Part shown: piece after piece, positions 1-8,777 of the stretch | Position numbering within the stretch: the stretch's first letter is position 1 | Layout: each line of letters starts with the position of its first letter | NCBI GenBank assembly: GCA_964490895.1 | Contig: CAZBEI010000003.1 | Span: 1 to 18,914 of the forward strand | Reading direction: 5' to 3' | DNA length: 18,914 nucleotides | From: JACRAO01 sp964490895 | GTDB taxonomy: Bacteria; Bdellovibrionota; UBA1018 | The notes under the pieces: model-generated | Seen by the model: only the letters and a program-made list of their open reading frames with translations | Told to the model about the DNA's origin: nothing | Database searches by the model: none | Position numbers and translations under genes: made by a program

Positions 1-612
1 ACCCTCTTGTGTGTGATGATCCCCTTCGAGTCCGATTTGCCCGCTTAATGCCAGTCCACTTGCGTGTAGTTGATAAATCGTGTCATTACCACCAGACAAA
101 CGCATTTTTTCGAATGTCAGAAGAATTCTTTTTAATTCTCGATCTAAAGTAGCCGTGCCTAGTACAAAAGCCCCACGAAAACGCCCAGCCGTTATTCTAG
201 CTCGAATGGGTGTTGGCACCGAAGGACTGGCTTTGATGGACTGTTCAAGCTCAGCCTGAAGAATATCTCCGGCTCTCAGGCCAGAGAGAAGAGCGCCCAT
301 TGCCTTATCAGCCACAATCACAAAAGAACCCTCGCCACTCGAGGAGGTGTGCCTCATTCCCAAAAAATAAGAAGGCAGATTACCCTGGCTAGTTGCAGAG
401 CCGTTTAGATCGCTAGTCTTTTGCGATTTTTCAGGTTGTTTTTCTCCTAATGTCGTTCGTCCTGACTGTCCAGGTTGCCCAAGTTGCCCAGATTGCCATG
501 AACAATCCTGTCCAGGGCGACAAGTTGTGATCCCTCGACTTGGTGGTAAATTTTCTGCTAGAGTGATTTTTGAAATTAATACAATGACAATAGAGGTAAT
601 AATAAACTTCAT
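1..612 (-). CDS. VirB10/TraB/DotG-like T4SS core protein, C-terminal part cut by window edge
   Basis: The reading frame starts at 612 and stays open to base 1, giving 204 visible residues; the 3' end lies outside the window. The ATG overlaps the stop of the gene before it (ATGA), and a GAGGGG ribosome site lies just upstream. Residues 1-19 form a hydrophobic export signal or anchor ending in LA-EN. Next comes a short Gly-Gln-rich stretch (about residues 38-50), then a domain with the VirB10/TrbI pattern: 'AGDILQAELEQSI', 'PIRARITAGRFRGAFVLG' and 'LKRILLTFEKMRL'. In VirB10, TraB and DotG this beta-barrel domain helps form the outer-membrane pore and bridges both membranes. Placement after TraK- and TraE-like genes fits the F-type order E-K-B. 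The N terminus looks more like a cleavable signal than the long proline-rich linker of VirB10, so it may be a shortened or DotG-like variant. Confidence 0.62.
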   Translation of the reverse strand, partial: MKFIITSIVIVLISKITLAENLPPSRGITTCRPGQDCSWQSGQLGQPGQSGRTTLGEKQPEKSQKTSDLNGSATSQGNLPSYFLGMRHTSSSGEGSFVIVADKAMGALLSGLRAGDILQAELEQSIKASPSVPTPIRARITAGRFRGAFVLGTATLDRELKRILLTFEKMRLSGGNDTIYQLHASGLALSGQIGLEGDHHTQEG

Positions 613-1070
613 TTTCTGCCCCTCTTTTTGCTCGAACTCGAATCAATGAGTATAGCGCCCTTGTCACCAATGTCTGTGCCACTTGGAGCCCCATAACTTC
701 CTGATATTCTAACAAGGTCTTGATGAGTTTTTGAGGACGGGATCAGATCAAAAACAAAAGTGCGAGTTCCACAACGCGCGATTAGGTTTGTAGCCTTTGC
801 ACCTCCACGCTTTAAAATCAAAGTCAGCTCCGATGGGAGAGTCTTTGATATTTGAGCCAAAATATCATCTGGGTTCCCAACTTTAACTTCAGTCACCGGG
901 TAAGGGAGCTGAATAACTGATACCAAACCTTGAGCGAGAAAGATTTTGTGGACTTCGCCTAAATTAACCAGGCGAGAACTGATGCGGGAGGGGCCTACCT
1001 CTGCACGAGTGTTTGTGACAAACATAATGGCAATCAAAATTACTACAAACTCAATTAATCTCCGTTTCAT
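609..1070 (-). CDS. traK: TraK/VirB9-like periplasmic T4SS protein (N-terminal domain)
   Basis: This 153-residue protein has a Sec signal peptide (about residues 1-23, ending TRA). One beta-rich domain follows, with 'GEVHKIFLAQGLVSVIQLP', 'VTEVKVGNPDDILAQI', 'ELTLILKRGGAKATNLIARC' and 'RTFVFDLIPS'. This pattern matches the N-terminal domain of TraK/VirB9/DotH and of secretin-type N-domains, which pack against VirB10 in the outer-membrane core complex. The protein is much shorter than F TraK or VirB9, so the usual C-terminal VirB7-binding domain seems absent. A strong GGAGGTGA ribosome site precedes the ATG. The gene overlaps the TraE-like gene upstream by 20 bases and the VirB10-like gene downstream by 4. 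The basic tail (KKRGRK) is unusual. The family call is by motif pattern only. Confidence 0.6.
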   Translation of the reverse strand: MKRRLIEFVVILIAIMFVTNTRAEVGPSRISSRLVNLGEVHKIFLAQGLVSVIQLPYPVTEVKVGNPDDILAQISKTLPSELTLILKRGGAKATNLIARCGTRTFVFDLIPSSKTHQDLVRISGSYGAPSGTDIGDKGAILIDSSSSKKRGRK

Positions 1071-1611
1071 GAATGCTTGTCACCTCCAGAGGATAAGGGT
1101 TTGAAGTCGAGCGCTTTTTTGGAGTGATTGTGAGAGCGACTCGGTACTTAACTGTGCGCTCTTGTAGCCGTGATCGAATATGGATATCAAGATCTGCCTC
1201 AAATTCTTGCTCACTCACCTCGCGAAGATCTAAAAGTCTGGCCTCCTGAGTGAGAGGTGTAAGCTTCATTTGTGCGACGATGCGCTTAAAATCAGTTTCT
1301 TTTTCTTTCCAGAGGGTGTCAGAGATCAATGCACCTGCCTGACTCATGGATTGCGAGTAATCAGTAGAAGAGTAATTATAAAAACCGCGTAAAAACTCCC
1401 GCACAAATTTTACACGCTCCTTGGCCAATATTGGATCAGAAGCCGAAGTAATCACTCGCGTTCCAGCATCATCTAAACCAATTAAAATAATCTGTGACTT
1501 ATTTCGGTAAGCCCAAATCGAAGAAGTGGTTGCCCAGGCCAATAAAAGAAATCCAAGCAGTAATTTTAAGAGCCTAAATCTAATAAATGGTTTTAAAGGT
1601 AAGTGCATCAT
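1051..1611 (-). CDS. traE: TraE/VirB8-like inner-membrane T4SS assembly protein
   Basis: This is a 186-residue bitopic protein. A short cytoplasmic N terminus (RFRLLK) is followed by one transmembrane segment at about residues 15-34 and a periplasmic domain. The domain carries the features expected of TraE/VirB8: 'VREFLRGFYNYSSTDYSQSM' near residues 70-90, an 'LW' in the following helix, then beta strands ending 'VKYRVALTITPKK'. F TraE has a similar length (about 188 residues) and layout. These proteins nucleate assembly of the envelope-spanning channel. The start codon sits in an ATGATG; the first ATG overlaps the stop of the VirB6-like gene as ATGA, and the second ATG, one codon later, is equally possible. 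A GGAAAG ribosome site lies upstream. Confidence 0.6.
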   Translation of the reverse strand: MMHLPLKPFIRFRLLKLLLGFLLLAWATTSSIWAYRNKSQIILIGLDDAGTRVITSASDPILAKERVKFVREFLRGFYNYSSTDYSQSMSQAGALISDTLWKEKETDFKRIVAQMKLTPLTQEARLLDLREVSEQEFEADLDIHIRSRLQERTVKYRVALTITPKKRSTSNPYPLEVTSIHETEIN

Positions 1612-3167
1612 AATTGGTATTGCTTCTTTCCAAGCTGTAGGCCGAGTTGTGTGCCATGGCTTTTTTGACGCTTACGATTATGGCGCGCCATCACTAGGCG
1701 AGTCGTGGTGATAGGTGATGAGATAGCCGATTTGATTTTGGCTTTGGCGAATTTTCCAACACTAATACCAGCCCCTGCCACGGCACCACCCACTCCTCCT
1801 CCTGTAATTGCACCAGCGGCAAGTCCAGTCATTATAGATTTTACTTTCTTTGCGGTCCCACTTGCGACTCCTCCAGCATGGGTTCGTTTTAGGATTGAAA
1901 ATACGACAAGAGGTGAAAGTAGCTGAAATAAAAATAAGATAAAAGCCGTGATTACAGAACCAACATCTCTATGGTCCATCCAGAGCATGTTTTTAAAGTA
2001 TCCAAGCACATTCCAAAACGCAGGCCACAGCCAAACAAATAACAGAAGTGCAAAATAAGCCGAAATACTCACAGAAAAATTCAGCATAGTACCTGATAAA
2101 ATAACAATCGGACCAATTGCAATCAGTACCGAGACTACGAGATTAAAAATAACGTGTGTAAAAGCATAAAGAATAAGTGGAAACACCTCAATTCTGAACC
2201 ACCAAAATATCTTTCCCTTTTCGATTGGTAGGAGGTCTGGAATTTCTGGTCCAGTGACATGGAGAATCTGACTAAGTTTTAACGACAGCGCCTCTGAACA
2301 TTCGGCCATCGTTGAAAAAACATGAGGAAAGGCAAGCATCAGAAAATAACAGGTAAAAACATCTCGGATCAAATCGGCGTATTTTTCGGCTGGCGCTAAG
2401 GAAAATTGATAGTAAACGATTCTTCCTAAAAAAATGGCCCCGACCAAAGACAAAATAATCCAATAGTATGCTTTGTAAACATGGATTGCCTTCTCAATGA
2501 GTGAGCCCTTCACTGGGAATTGGGATATATTTTTTCCAGGCGCAATTGATAACACATAACTTCGTAGTTTTTTATATTGTGTCTGAATTTCTTTTTGATT
2601 TTCTATTTCATTTTTTTTCTGCTCAAGTTCTGTGCTCACCATCTGTCCATAAATATCAGTTAGGATTTTCTTTTCTTGGATTTGCCCCTGCATAACTCCT
2701 GCAGAGGCGGCAACCGCGCCAGCGCCTCCCAGACCCACTAAACCAACAACGTGTTTTCCAAGTTTTATAGAACGAGAAAGTAGCCTAATTGATTGTGATA
2801 GGCTCTCGTTAGATCCCTGGTATCCGCTTACGATCGAGTCAGCTTCTTCTTTTGTGTATCCAGCCTCAAGCGCTAGGTGAGAAATCTCTTCTATTTTTCT
2901 GGCGATTCGATAAGAGTCACCGCTATTGCCAGAAGGAACAAGCTCGTCATTTAACTCGCCAAGAGACGAAAAAATTTCTCTTAACTCAAAAGCGTTTTTG
3001 CCGCCCCCTCCTGCAAGCTCGGCCAAATTAATGATGGCATTTCCTGTGGCAAGCACTGTAAAAGGATCAAAAGCCCATGCAGTCTGGCCAGCTATAATGA
3101 AAAATCCTAAAAATAAAAATGGGATTGATCTGATTGAAAATGCTCCCATCAAGCGCTTGCCAAACAT
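1608..3167 (-). CDS. VirB6/TrbL-like polytopic T4SS inner-membrane channel protein
   Basis: This is a 519-residue multi-pass membrane protein. An N-terminal hydrophobic segment (about residues 10-32, ending AWA) looks like a signal peptide and is followed by a soluble helical stretch to about residue 130. Hydrophobic segments follow near 138-160, 232-253, 270-290, 325-357, 367-392 and 403-426. Next is a glycine/alanine-rich stretch (about 450-475) and a basic C-terminal tail. A large periplasmic N-terminal part followed by a TM cluster with conserved Trp and Pro is the VirB6/TrbL/TraG-N style. The position directly after virB4 is also typical. VirB6 forms part of the inner-membrane channel around the VirB4 ATPase. 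The start is supported by an AAGGAGG ribosome site; the gene overlaps virB4 by 19 bases. Sequence in this family diverges strongly, so the call rests on topology and context. Confidence 0.58.
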   Translation of the reverse strand: MFGKRLMGAFSIRSIPFLFLGFFIIAGQTAWAFDPFTVLATGNAIINLAELAGGGGKNAFELREIFSSLGELNDELVPSGNSGDSYRIARKIEEISHLALEAGYTKEEADSIVSGYQGSNESLSQSIRLLSRSIKLGKHVVGLVGLGGAGAVAASAGVMQGQIQEKKILTDIYGQMVSTELEQKKNEIENQKEIQTQYKKLRSYVLSIAPGKNISQFPVKGSLIEKAIHVYKAYYWIILSLVGAIFLGRIVYYQFSLAPAEKYADLIRDVFTCYFLMLAFPHVFSTMAECSEALSLKLSQILHVTGPEIPDLLPIEKGKIFWWFRIEVFPLILYAFTHVIFNLVVSVLIAIGPIVILSGTMLNFSVSISAYFALLLFVWLWPAFWNVLGYFKNMLWMDHRDVGSVITAFILFLFQLLSPLVVFSILKRTHAGGVASGTAKKVKSIMTGLAAGAITGGGVGGAVAGAGISVGKFAKAKIKSAISSPITTTRLVMARHNRKRQKSHGTQLGLQLGKKQYQL

Positions 3168-5371
3168 CGAATTGCCTCCTTGAGTTTTAATCCCGGAACT
3201 GCATTCAAAAGTGCATGCAGTCGCTCATTGTCTTGTCTCGAAGAGGTAACGCGCCAATATTCTTCACGAGTGACAGCTACGCGTAAAACTCTCCCACCCA
3301 GCTCATCTTGAAAAAAAACCTCTCGATATTCGTCAGATCGCCCAAGATTTTGAATTTCCTCCAACTGTCGAGGAGTTAGATTAAAACGCCTGGCAAATTC
3401 CTCTGGATCATCGTCCACCTGATAGAAAAAACGAATCGGGCTATTGATTAAAATCCCGTAATCACTTTGGCCGTCTTCCTTGGGAAGCACAAAGTCTTGT
3501 GTAGTTTGTGCGATGAGAATAGTCGCGTGCCCGAATTTCCTAAAATTTGCAGTTGTAAGTTTAAAAAATCTTCCATTTCTTTGGATAAAAAAAGGCGTTT
3601 CGTCAGCAAAAAAGACGACTTTATGCTTAGCCCCTCGCCTCGCGTCTCCGGCTCTGAGCACTTCCATATTTACACTCGCAATAACAGAAGCCATCACGGC
3701 TTGAGCAAAATCTTCGTTTGCGGCATTTTGAAGTCTCTCAAAATTAAAATAAACGTACCGGTCGGTACCATTTAGAATACCCCCGTTTTGCTGTTCTTTG
3801 AGCACGTTTGCAAAAATCCCATGAAGCCCAAATCGTTCTAAAAGAGCTAACCTTGGAAAATCTCTGACTGAGCCTAAGAAATCTGAAAGTGATGGTTTGG
3901 TGGGATGACTTTCGGCATAGCAAAGAACTGTTTTTTCCACAGCACCCTGCATTTCTTTGCTAATTGCGATTTCGCGACTTTCAAGAATAAGCGTCGAAAG
4001 AAAGCCTGATAAAATAACAGCAACGTCTTCCGTTAGTGTGCTCTGGTTAAGAAGCGCAAATGGATTAAGCCCAGATGGCTCAGACAAATTAAACTGCACC
4101 TGTTTTCCGCGAGCTAACTCGCATTCTTTAGTATAAGAACCTCCAACATCTACTTTGATAAGCCTGATCTCAGGATCATTGAGAAGTGCTGTTGAAATCA
4201 GATTAGCTAAAACACTTTTTCCCTTACCGCGTCTCCCATTAATAATGCAATTGGCGCCGTCATAGCCTTTTCTCCAAAGATCAAAAAAATAAAGAGAGCC
4301 ATCCCTACGGTGAAAAGGGGTTGCTCTTATGTGTGGATTTTCTATGTGGCAAGACTCACCTCGTCCTTGGAGTGGGAGGTAGTATGAAGCGATGTCATCT
4401 AACTCAAGAAACGTGTGATGGGGTTTGCTCCCTGGGATAGTCGCGGCAAAACTTGGGGCGATACCCTGAACTTCGATGTACACATCTCCGAGAGGCGCAA
4501 GTGCTCGGTGGCTAGCCTCCAAATCTTCGCGCAGCTCTGATTCTGAGCGACGCTTTAAGGTCAGGAGCCATTCGATTTCAACCAGTCCTTTTCCGGATAA
4601 CGTAGTTTCTGCCGCGATCTCATCGGTTTGTTGATAAGAACGGGCTGCCAAAGTGTCTGTTGAAGTAGAAAGATGCCCACGTTTTCTCTCTAAAATGTAT
4701 TGTGTGCGAACGGGTCTTAACTTTTTTATAGAAACTGAAATTTCGTAAGGAGCAATCAGTCTCTCACGGAGGATGGAAAGTGTATCTGGCGAAAGAGCAT
4801 GAACGCTCTGACGAGTGAGACGTAAAACACCAATCACATATTGAGCAGTGTCAATTGAGCTAGAAGTTACAACTGTGTCACTTTTAAATGATGGGAAAAA
4901 AGTACAAAGCTTACTTTCTTCAAGTGCCACTCCACCTAACTCTCGGATCAAAACAAAATCGACGTTTGATTTAAGATTTAAATATTCTGTAGATAAAGAC
5001 TTAAGCGGCTTACCTCGCAAGGCACGACTCCAATCAAAAAACCCAAAGCCTGGCATTTGTTTGCTTTCTACAGAAATAAAAATCTTGTTCTCCATCCAGC
5101 CTAGTTCTAATAACGCCTCATCTCTCGAATTTCTAAAGCGAGTTTCTTTTGCTAGCGAAGCTTTTTGAATCACGCGTATAGTGGCGCCTGGTTTTAACCG
5201 CGATATAAGCGTTGTAATCGCTGAAAAAGCAGACTCAAACTGAGGGCTTTCCGAATCTATCATCGGCATCTCAAACATCACTCCGATTGCTCCGTCTTCG
5301 GTGACGAAAAAAGGTGCTTCGTCTTCGTTTATTGGCGGCTCGATATGTGAAAGCGCTGTGAAGTTAATCAT
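3149..5371 (-). CDS. virB4: VirB4/TraC-type conjugation ATPase
   Basis: This is the energising ATPase of the secretion channel and pilus, about 740 residues from the chosen start. The Walker A motif 'GRRGKGKSVLANL' lies near residue 380 and the Walker B motif 'KVVFFADET' near residue 585. The C-terminal part carries TraC/VirB4-type text: 'ATILIAQTTQDF' (sensor-like), 'ILINSPIRFFYQVDDDPEEF' and 'REVFFQDELGGRVLRVAV'. The N-terminal half is the substrate/VirB3-contact domain expected of CagE/TrbE/VirB4 proteins. All ATPase motifs are intact. I start it at 5371 (MINFTAL...), where ATG overlaps the VirB3 stop closely; an in-frame ATG at 5410 would add 13 residues but overlap the upstream gene by 47 bases. 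Neither start has a strong ribosome site, so translational coupling to the VirB3 gene is likely. Confidence 0.9.
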   Translation of the reverse strand: MINFTALSHIEPPINEDEAPFFVTEDGAIGVMFEMPMIDSESPQFESAFSAITTLISRLKPGATIRVIQKASLAKETRFRNSRDEALLELGWMENKIFISVESKQMPGFGFFDWSRALRGKPLKSLSTEYLNLKSNVDFVLIRELGGVALEESKLCTFFPSFKSDTVVTSSSIDTAQYVIGVLRLTRQSVHALSPDTLSILRERLIAPYEISVSIKKLRPVRTQYILERKRGHLSTSTDTLAARSYQQTDEIAAETTLSGKGLVEIEWLLTLKRRSESELREDLEASHRALAPLGDVYIEVQGIAPSFAATIPGSKPHHTFLELDDIASYYLPLQGRGESCHIENPHIRATPFHRRDGSLYFFDLWRKGYDGANCIINGRRGKGKSVLANLISTALLNDPEIRLIKVDVGGSYTKECELARGKQVQFNLSEPSGLNPFALLNQSTLTEDVAVILSGFLSTLILESREIAISKEMQGAVEKTVLCYAESHPTKPSLSDFLGSVRDFPRLALLERFGLHGIFANVLKEQQNGGILNGTDRYVYFNFERLQNAANEDFAQAVMASVIASVNMEVLRAGDARRGAKHKVVFFADETPFFIQRNGRFFKLTTANFRKFGHATILIAQTTQDFVLPKEDGQSDYGILINSPIRFFYQVDDDPEEFARRFNLTPRQLEEIQNLGRSDEYREVFFQDELGGRVLRVAVTREEYWRVTSSRQDNERLHALLNAVPGLKLKEAIRCLASA

Positions 5372-5615
5372 GGGATATTCGTGACCCAATATAAAAACCA
5401 ATCGCATCACGGATGATTTTTCGTCGATAACGAAGCCTGATCGGGATAAGACAAACCAAAGAAAGAACTGCTATTACAACAGACAAAAACTCAAGTCCTA
5501 CGGGGCGAAATAATTCAGATGTAATGACAAGAACCGTTACAGACCCGATAAGGTCGTAAATATTAAGCCCGAGGACTGATCCATTGTCATTTAAAACCCG
5601 TGATCCGTAAGTCAT
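5364..5615 (-). CDS. virB3: VirB3/TraL-like T4SS inner-membrane protein
   Basis: This 83-residue protein has two neighbouring hydrophobic segments (about residues 20-37 and 41-58) and then a strongly basic segment 'IRLRYRRKIIRD'. The size, the 'NIYDLIGSV' lead-in and the position between a VirB2-type pilin and VirB4 are what the VirB3/TraL family shows. VirB3 anchors the VirB4 ATPase at the inner membrane and in some systems is fused to it. Here the two genes overlap by 8 bases, consistent with coupled synthesis. The ribosome site (GGGGGA) lies in the last codons of the pilin gene. Confidence 0.72.
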   Translation of the reverse strand: MTYGSRVLNDNGSVLGLNIYDLIGSVTVLVITSELFRPVGLEFLSVVIAVLSLVCLIPIRLRYRRKIIRDAIGFYIGSRISHD

Positions 5616-5620
5616 GATTT

Positions 5621-5947
5621 TTATCCCCCGAAAATAGCCCTAAAAATGGCAACCAGACTTGGACCAGCAAAACTAAGTCCTGCGCCCAGAATTCCACCGA
5701 TAATCGTTCCTCGTGCAAACATTGTGGCGCCTGGTATTTGATAAATCACGGCTCCACAAAGAATGCCGAGTAGACTCACGGCTTTGGCTATCGTTGTTGC
5801 TTGAGTGACTGCTGATTCTGCCGCAGAGGTAAGATCTCGTGCTGCAAAACATAAAACTGGTATCAAAAGCAGCGCTGCTAATGTTGTGACGCATACTAAT
5901 ATTTTTTTTAATTTTTCATTATATTTTTTTGGATATTTTTTGGGCAT
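5621..5947 (-). CDS. virB2: VirB2/TraA-type conjugative pilin precursor
   Basis: This is a 108-residue precursor with a long positively charged leader (seven Lys in the first 15 residues), a hydrophobic core and a signal-peptidase site after 'LCFA' (residue 35). That leaves a mature chain of about 73 residues, close to the size of VirB2 pilins. The mature part has two hydrophobic helices (about 55-72 and 80-105) joined by a short loop, 'IPGATMFARG', and ends in a glycine pair. This is the helix-loop-helix of VirB2/TraA subunits that polymerise into the pilus and sit in the inner membrane before assembly. The ribosome site (GAAGGAG) lies in the end of the previous gene, and the VirB3 gene follows after 5 bases. 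Confidence 0.75.
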   Translation of the reverse strand: MPKKYPKKYNEKLKKILVCVTTLAALLLIPVLCFAARDLTSAAESAVTQATTIAKAVSLLGILCGAVIYQIPGATMFARGTIIGGILGAGLSFAGPSLVAIFRAIFGG

Positions 5948-5949
5948 AT

Positions 5950-6477
5950 TTATTTAACTCCTTCGTTGATCTGGGCTTTCCCAGATGGATTGAGTTGGGA
6001 CTCCCGAAATCTAAAAATTAGATCCTGATGAATAAGTTCACTGTCACTAGAACTCTCCCAACGGTCTATACGATAAAGACTCCACTCACCGGGTGTAATG
6101 AGGTGTCTAAACTTTTCAGGCAACGGCTTTGATAAACCAAGGTGGCTGGTAGCTAATAATTCTGGTGTTGTTTCTGCGTTATAGGCGGAAAGTTCTTTTT
6201 CGAGCTTGGTTGCTTTGGTTTCTGCGGCCACGCGTTTGCTTTCTTCATCAAAAATAAAAAGGGAGAGGGCTCCGCTTCCTGCAGCACCAAGCCCTCCCCA
6301 CAAAGCGCCATGAGCAGGCTGATTTTCGCCCGGGCCTGCAACTCCTGCCCCAATCACTCCAGATGCCACTCCTACAAAACCCATAGTTATAAGTGTTTTT
6401 TGTCGGTTTGTTAGGCTGGCACATCCGAAAGTCATGCTAAGGCAGATTACAAAAGCGGTGAATTTTGCTCCCCTCAT
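5950..6477 (-). CDS. Putative small T4SS lipoprotein (VirB7/TraV-like role)
   Basis: This 175-residue protein has a signal peptide ending in '...SMTFGC' at residue 19, which suggests lipid attachment; the lipobox is imperfect (TFGC). A hydrophobic glycine-rich stretch follows (about residues 33-75) with repeated G-x-x-x-G spacing. After it come a short charged helix and a polar C terminus containing 'HQDLIFRFRESQLNPSGKAQI'. I do not recognise the family. The lipoprotein signal and the place just before the pilin gene suggest an outer-membrane core component in the role of VirB7 or TraV, but this is inference from context. The start has a GGGGGCGAG ribosome site, and the gene follows the large lipoprotein gene by 13 bases. 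Confidence 0.5.
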   Translation of the reverse strand: MRGAKFTAFVICLSMTFGCASLTNRQKTLITMGFVGVASGVIGAGVAGPGENQPAHGALWGGLGAAGSGALSLFIFDEESKRVAAETKATKLEKELSAYNAETTPELLATSHLGLSKPLPEKFRHLITPGEWSLYRIDRWESSSDSELIHQDLIFRFRESQLNPSGKAQINEGVK

Positions 6478-6490
6478 GACGCTCGCCCCC

Positions 6491-8758
6491 TTATTCTTGC
6501 CACTTGGCCTCTACTGTTTCTCCAGAAGTGAACACTCCGGAGCGCGAAATTAAAACTCCGTTTATATCAACAACTGGATAGTAGGTAAGATAAAGTGCTG
6601 TCCTGCTAAAGGAGGTTGCGTTTGGCATCTCCCCTGGTTTGTATTGATCTGGGGTGAGATCGGTCGCTACAAAGCCATTGCACCCATAGTATTTCGTCCC
6701 TTCGATTGTCGAAAAATTTAAAATCCCGCATGGGATATTTTTTCGCTCTGAAGAAACATGATTTACAACTGCTAAGACAGGCTCCCCTGTGTAGCCTTCT
6801 GGAAAGGGCTTACAATAGGCATTGTTTTTTACTTTAAAACGGATTGATTGATTGCTTACGTCTTTTAAAAGCGCTAAAGCCAAGCAATCCACTACCTTGC
6901 CATCAGGCCAACGAAACCTAAGAGTTAGTCCACCTAAAATATCTTGATCTGTGTTTCCAAGTGGAGCATTGACCACGTGGTTATTAATTGGGGCCGGAGC
7001 ACTGAAGTAACGAGAAATCCTCAAATCTGTGATCTGATTTTTACAAAGTGGTTCTGATTGATCGGGCTCACATATTTGATGGGTTTGAGAACAGTAATTT
7101 TGCCAATCATCACATCCAATGGACCCATATTCGAGGCAGGTGTCTTTATCAGTTACAGGCATACACTCACGGCTGATGCTGCATCCACCAAATATTCCAA
7201 GCGTCAGACACCCAAGGATAGTGAGATTGTGTTTTGTCTCACAACTCATTTTGGTGCCAAACTTTAGGCAACCAGTTTTTGGTAATTTGCAAAAGTTTTT
7301 ATACTCAGTGCATTCGTTTTTATATTTTCGACAAGCAGGGAGAGCACTTCCGGGTTTATCCAGGCACACGAGTCCCTTGTCCTGGATTTTTGGCTGAGCT
7401 TGTTCGTTTTCGAATTCGTACTCGTGGATAATAAGAGAGGTGAGTTGCAATTCATACTCCTCACCCTCACGCACTGTGAACACGTCTTGGGCAACCCCTG
7501 AAGCTGGAGGCTTTGACAAGTCCTGCCTTTCTTCTCCTCGAATCGCGACATTGGTTGAGTTGAGGATGGGTTTAATAATAGAAGAAGAGTAATAAAGCTC
7601 TCCCTCTCGACCTAGGTCTTCGTTAAAAATCCGAACTGGAACGTCGGCATATCTCAAGCCAGCTTCTTCTTTTAATACATAAAGCTTTGCTTTATTTTCT
7701 ATCTTTTCATCAAAAAAGACCAGCTTTAGCTGGGCTATGGCTGTATTTTTGACTCGCTCATAGAAAAGCTCTTTTAGTGCCCATGGGGATATTGCCTCTT
7801 GAACAAAAGGCGCAAGAATTTGATCCGCCTCTACATCACTGACTTCTTTTTTCGTGTCGGGCTGATCTTTTGTGTTTTTTATAGTGAGACGCTCTTTTAA
7901 TCTTGGATAAATCCACGCTGTTTTGATTTGATAAAGCCTAATCTCGTCAACGTAACTACCAGCCACCTGGTACATGGCTGCGATTTCGGCAGATCCACTA
8001 AATACATCTTCGGACAATAATCTCTCAATGTATTTTCTGGTACCAGTTAAAGTCACGGTAAAAGGCTGATTGGATTGACAACCGGTTGGACCATTTTTGC
8101 CACCAAAAACCCGTGGAGTAACATCATGATCGACGCCTGCTATTTTAATTACAATTGTCTTTGGACAAGAACCCAGGCTTGAGATCTCGTGATCATAACC
8201 AAAGGTGTCTCTCAACTCTTTTTGAATGGTAGCTCGCTTTGCATCATCAAGATAAAGAGCGTCTGGAATTTTAATTTGAGTCGTAGAATAGGGTAGTTCA
8301 CGCTGACTTCCGTCCACAAGAGCAATCGGAACGGTGAGAGCCACTCGGCCATCCGGGAGATCTCTTACGGCTGCTCTTCCGCCATCTACACTCCCAATCA
8401 CTAGAATTTTAGGTAAAATAAAGGCATTTTTTTCAAAATGTTGAGACGCTGAAATTTTATAAAGCGTATAACCCGTCTTAGAATTAATCCAAGTTACATT
8501 GTTGCGCGTTACTTCGCCACGAACCTTTTCTCGCTCTGAAGGAGTCATTTTACTAATTGTGAGATCGGCAAGATCCTTGTTAGAATCTTTTTCAGTAACC
8601 CAACCATCTCCCAATAAGTTTAAAGGCTCAGGCTTAACCTGATTGGGTGATGGACTTGGGTTAGGCGCCATGAGTGCAGGTGTTGGCTCAACTCTTCCCT
8701 TTCCAAAAGTGCAGGAACTGAGAGACAAAAATAAAATCAAGAAAATAAATTGTTTCAT
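6491..8758 (-). CDS. Large cysteine-rich lipoprotein, possible TraN-like mating-pair protein
   Basis: This is a 755-residue exported lipoprotein. The frame is open to 8857, but I choose 8758 because the protein then begins with a clean lipoprotein signal (MKQFIFLILFLSLSSC, lipobox LSSC at residue 16) and has a G-rich ribosome site upstream; the longer form would also overlap the previous gene by 80 bases. A proline-rich linker follows the lipid site. The middle region is mixed alpha/beta. Residues of about 460-575 hold a cluster of about 14 cysteines, including a short hydrophobic glycine-rich segment 'GCLTLGIFGGC'. A further beta-rich region ends the protein. Cysteine-rich outer-membrane proteins of conjugation systems include TraN, which stabilises mating pairs by contacting recipient surface proteins. 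I see no clear TraN signature, so that role is a hypothesis from location and cysteine content. Confidence 0.5.
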   Translation of the reverse strand: MKQFIFLILFLSLSSCTFGKGRVEPTPALMAPNPSPSPNQVKPEPLNLLGDGWVTEKDSNKDLADLTISKMTPSEREKVRGEVTRNNVTWINSKTGYTLYKISASQHFEKNAFILPKILVIGSVDGGRAAVRDLPDGRVALTVPIALVDGSQRELPYSTTQIKIPDALYLDDAKRATIQKELRDTFGYDHEISSLGSCPKTIVIKIAGVDHDVTPRVFGGKNGPTGCQSNQPFTVTLTGTRKYIERLLSEDVFSGSAEIAAMYQVAGSYVDEIRLYQIKTAWIYPRLKERLTIKNTKDQPDTKKEVSDVEADQILAPFVQEAISPWALKELFYERVKNTAIAQLKLVFFDEKIENKAKLYVLKEEAGLRYADVPVRIFNEDLGREGELYYSSSIIKPILNSTNVAIRGEERQDLSKPPASGVAQDVFTVREGEEYELQLTSLIIHEYEFENEQAQPKIQDKGLVCLDKPGSALPACRKYKNECTEYKNFCKLPKTGCLKFGTKMSCETKHNLTILGCLTLGIFGGCSISRECMPVTDKDTCLEYGSIGCDDWQNYCSQTHQICEPDQSEPLCKNQITDLRISRYFSAPAPINNHVVNAPLGNTDQDILGGLTLRFRWPDGKVVDCLALALLKDVSNQSIRFKVKNNAYCKPFPEGYTGEPVLAVVNHVSSERKNIPCGILNFSTIEGTKYYGCNGFVATDLTPDQYKPGEMPNATSFSRTALYLTYYPVVDINGVLISRSGVFTSGETVEAKWQE

Positions 8759-8777
8759 TGCAAATAACCCCCGATAT

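Noticed and set aside
431..715. 94-codon open frame on the minus strand
   Set aside because: It overlaps the VirB10-like and TraK-like frames in another phase, has low-complexity text, and lacks a ribosome site. The signal-peptide frame starting at 612 is the better gene.
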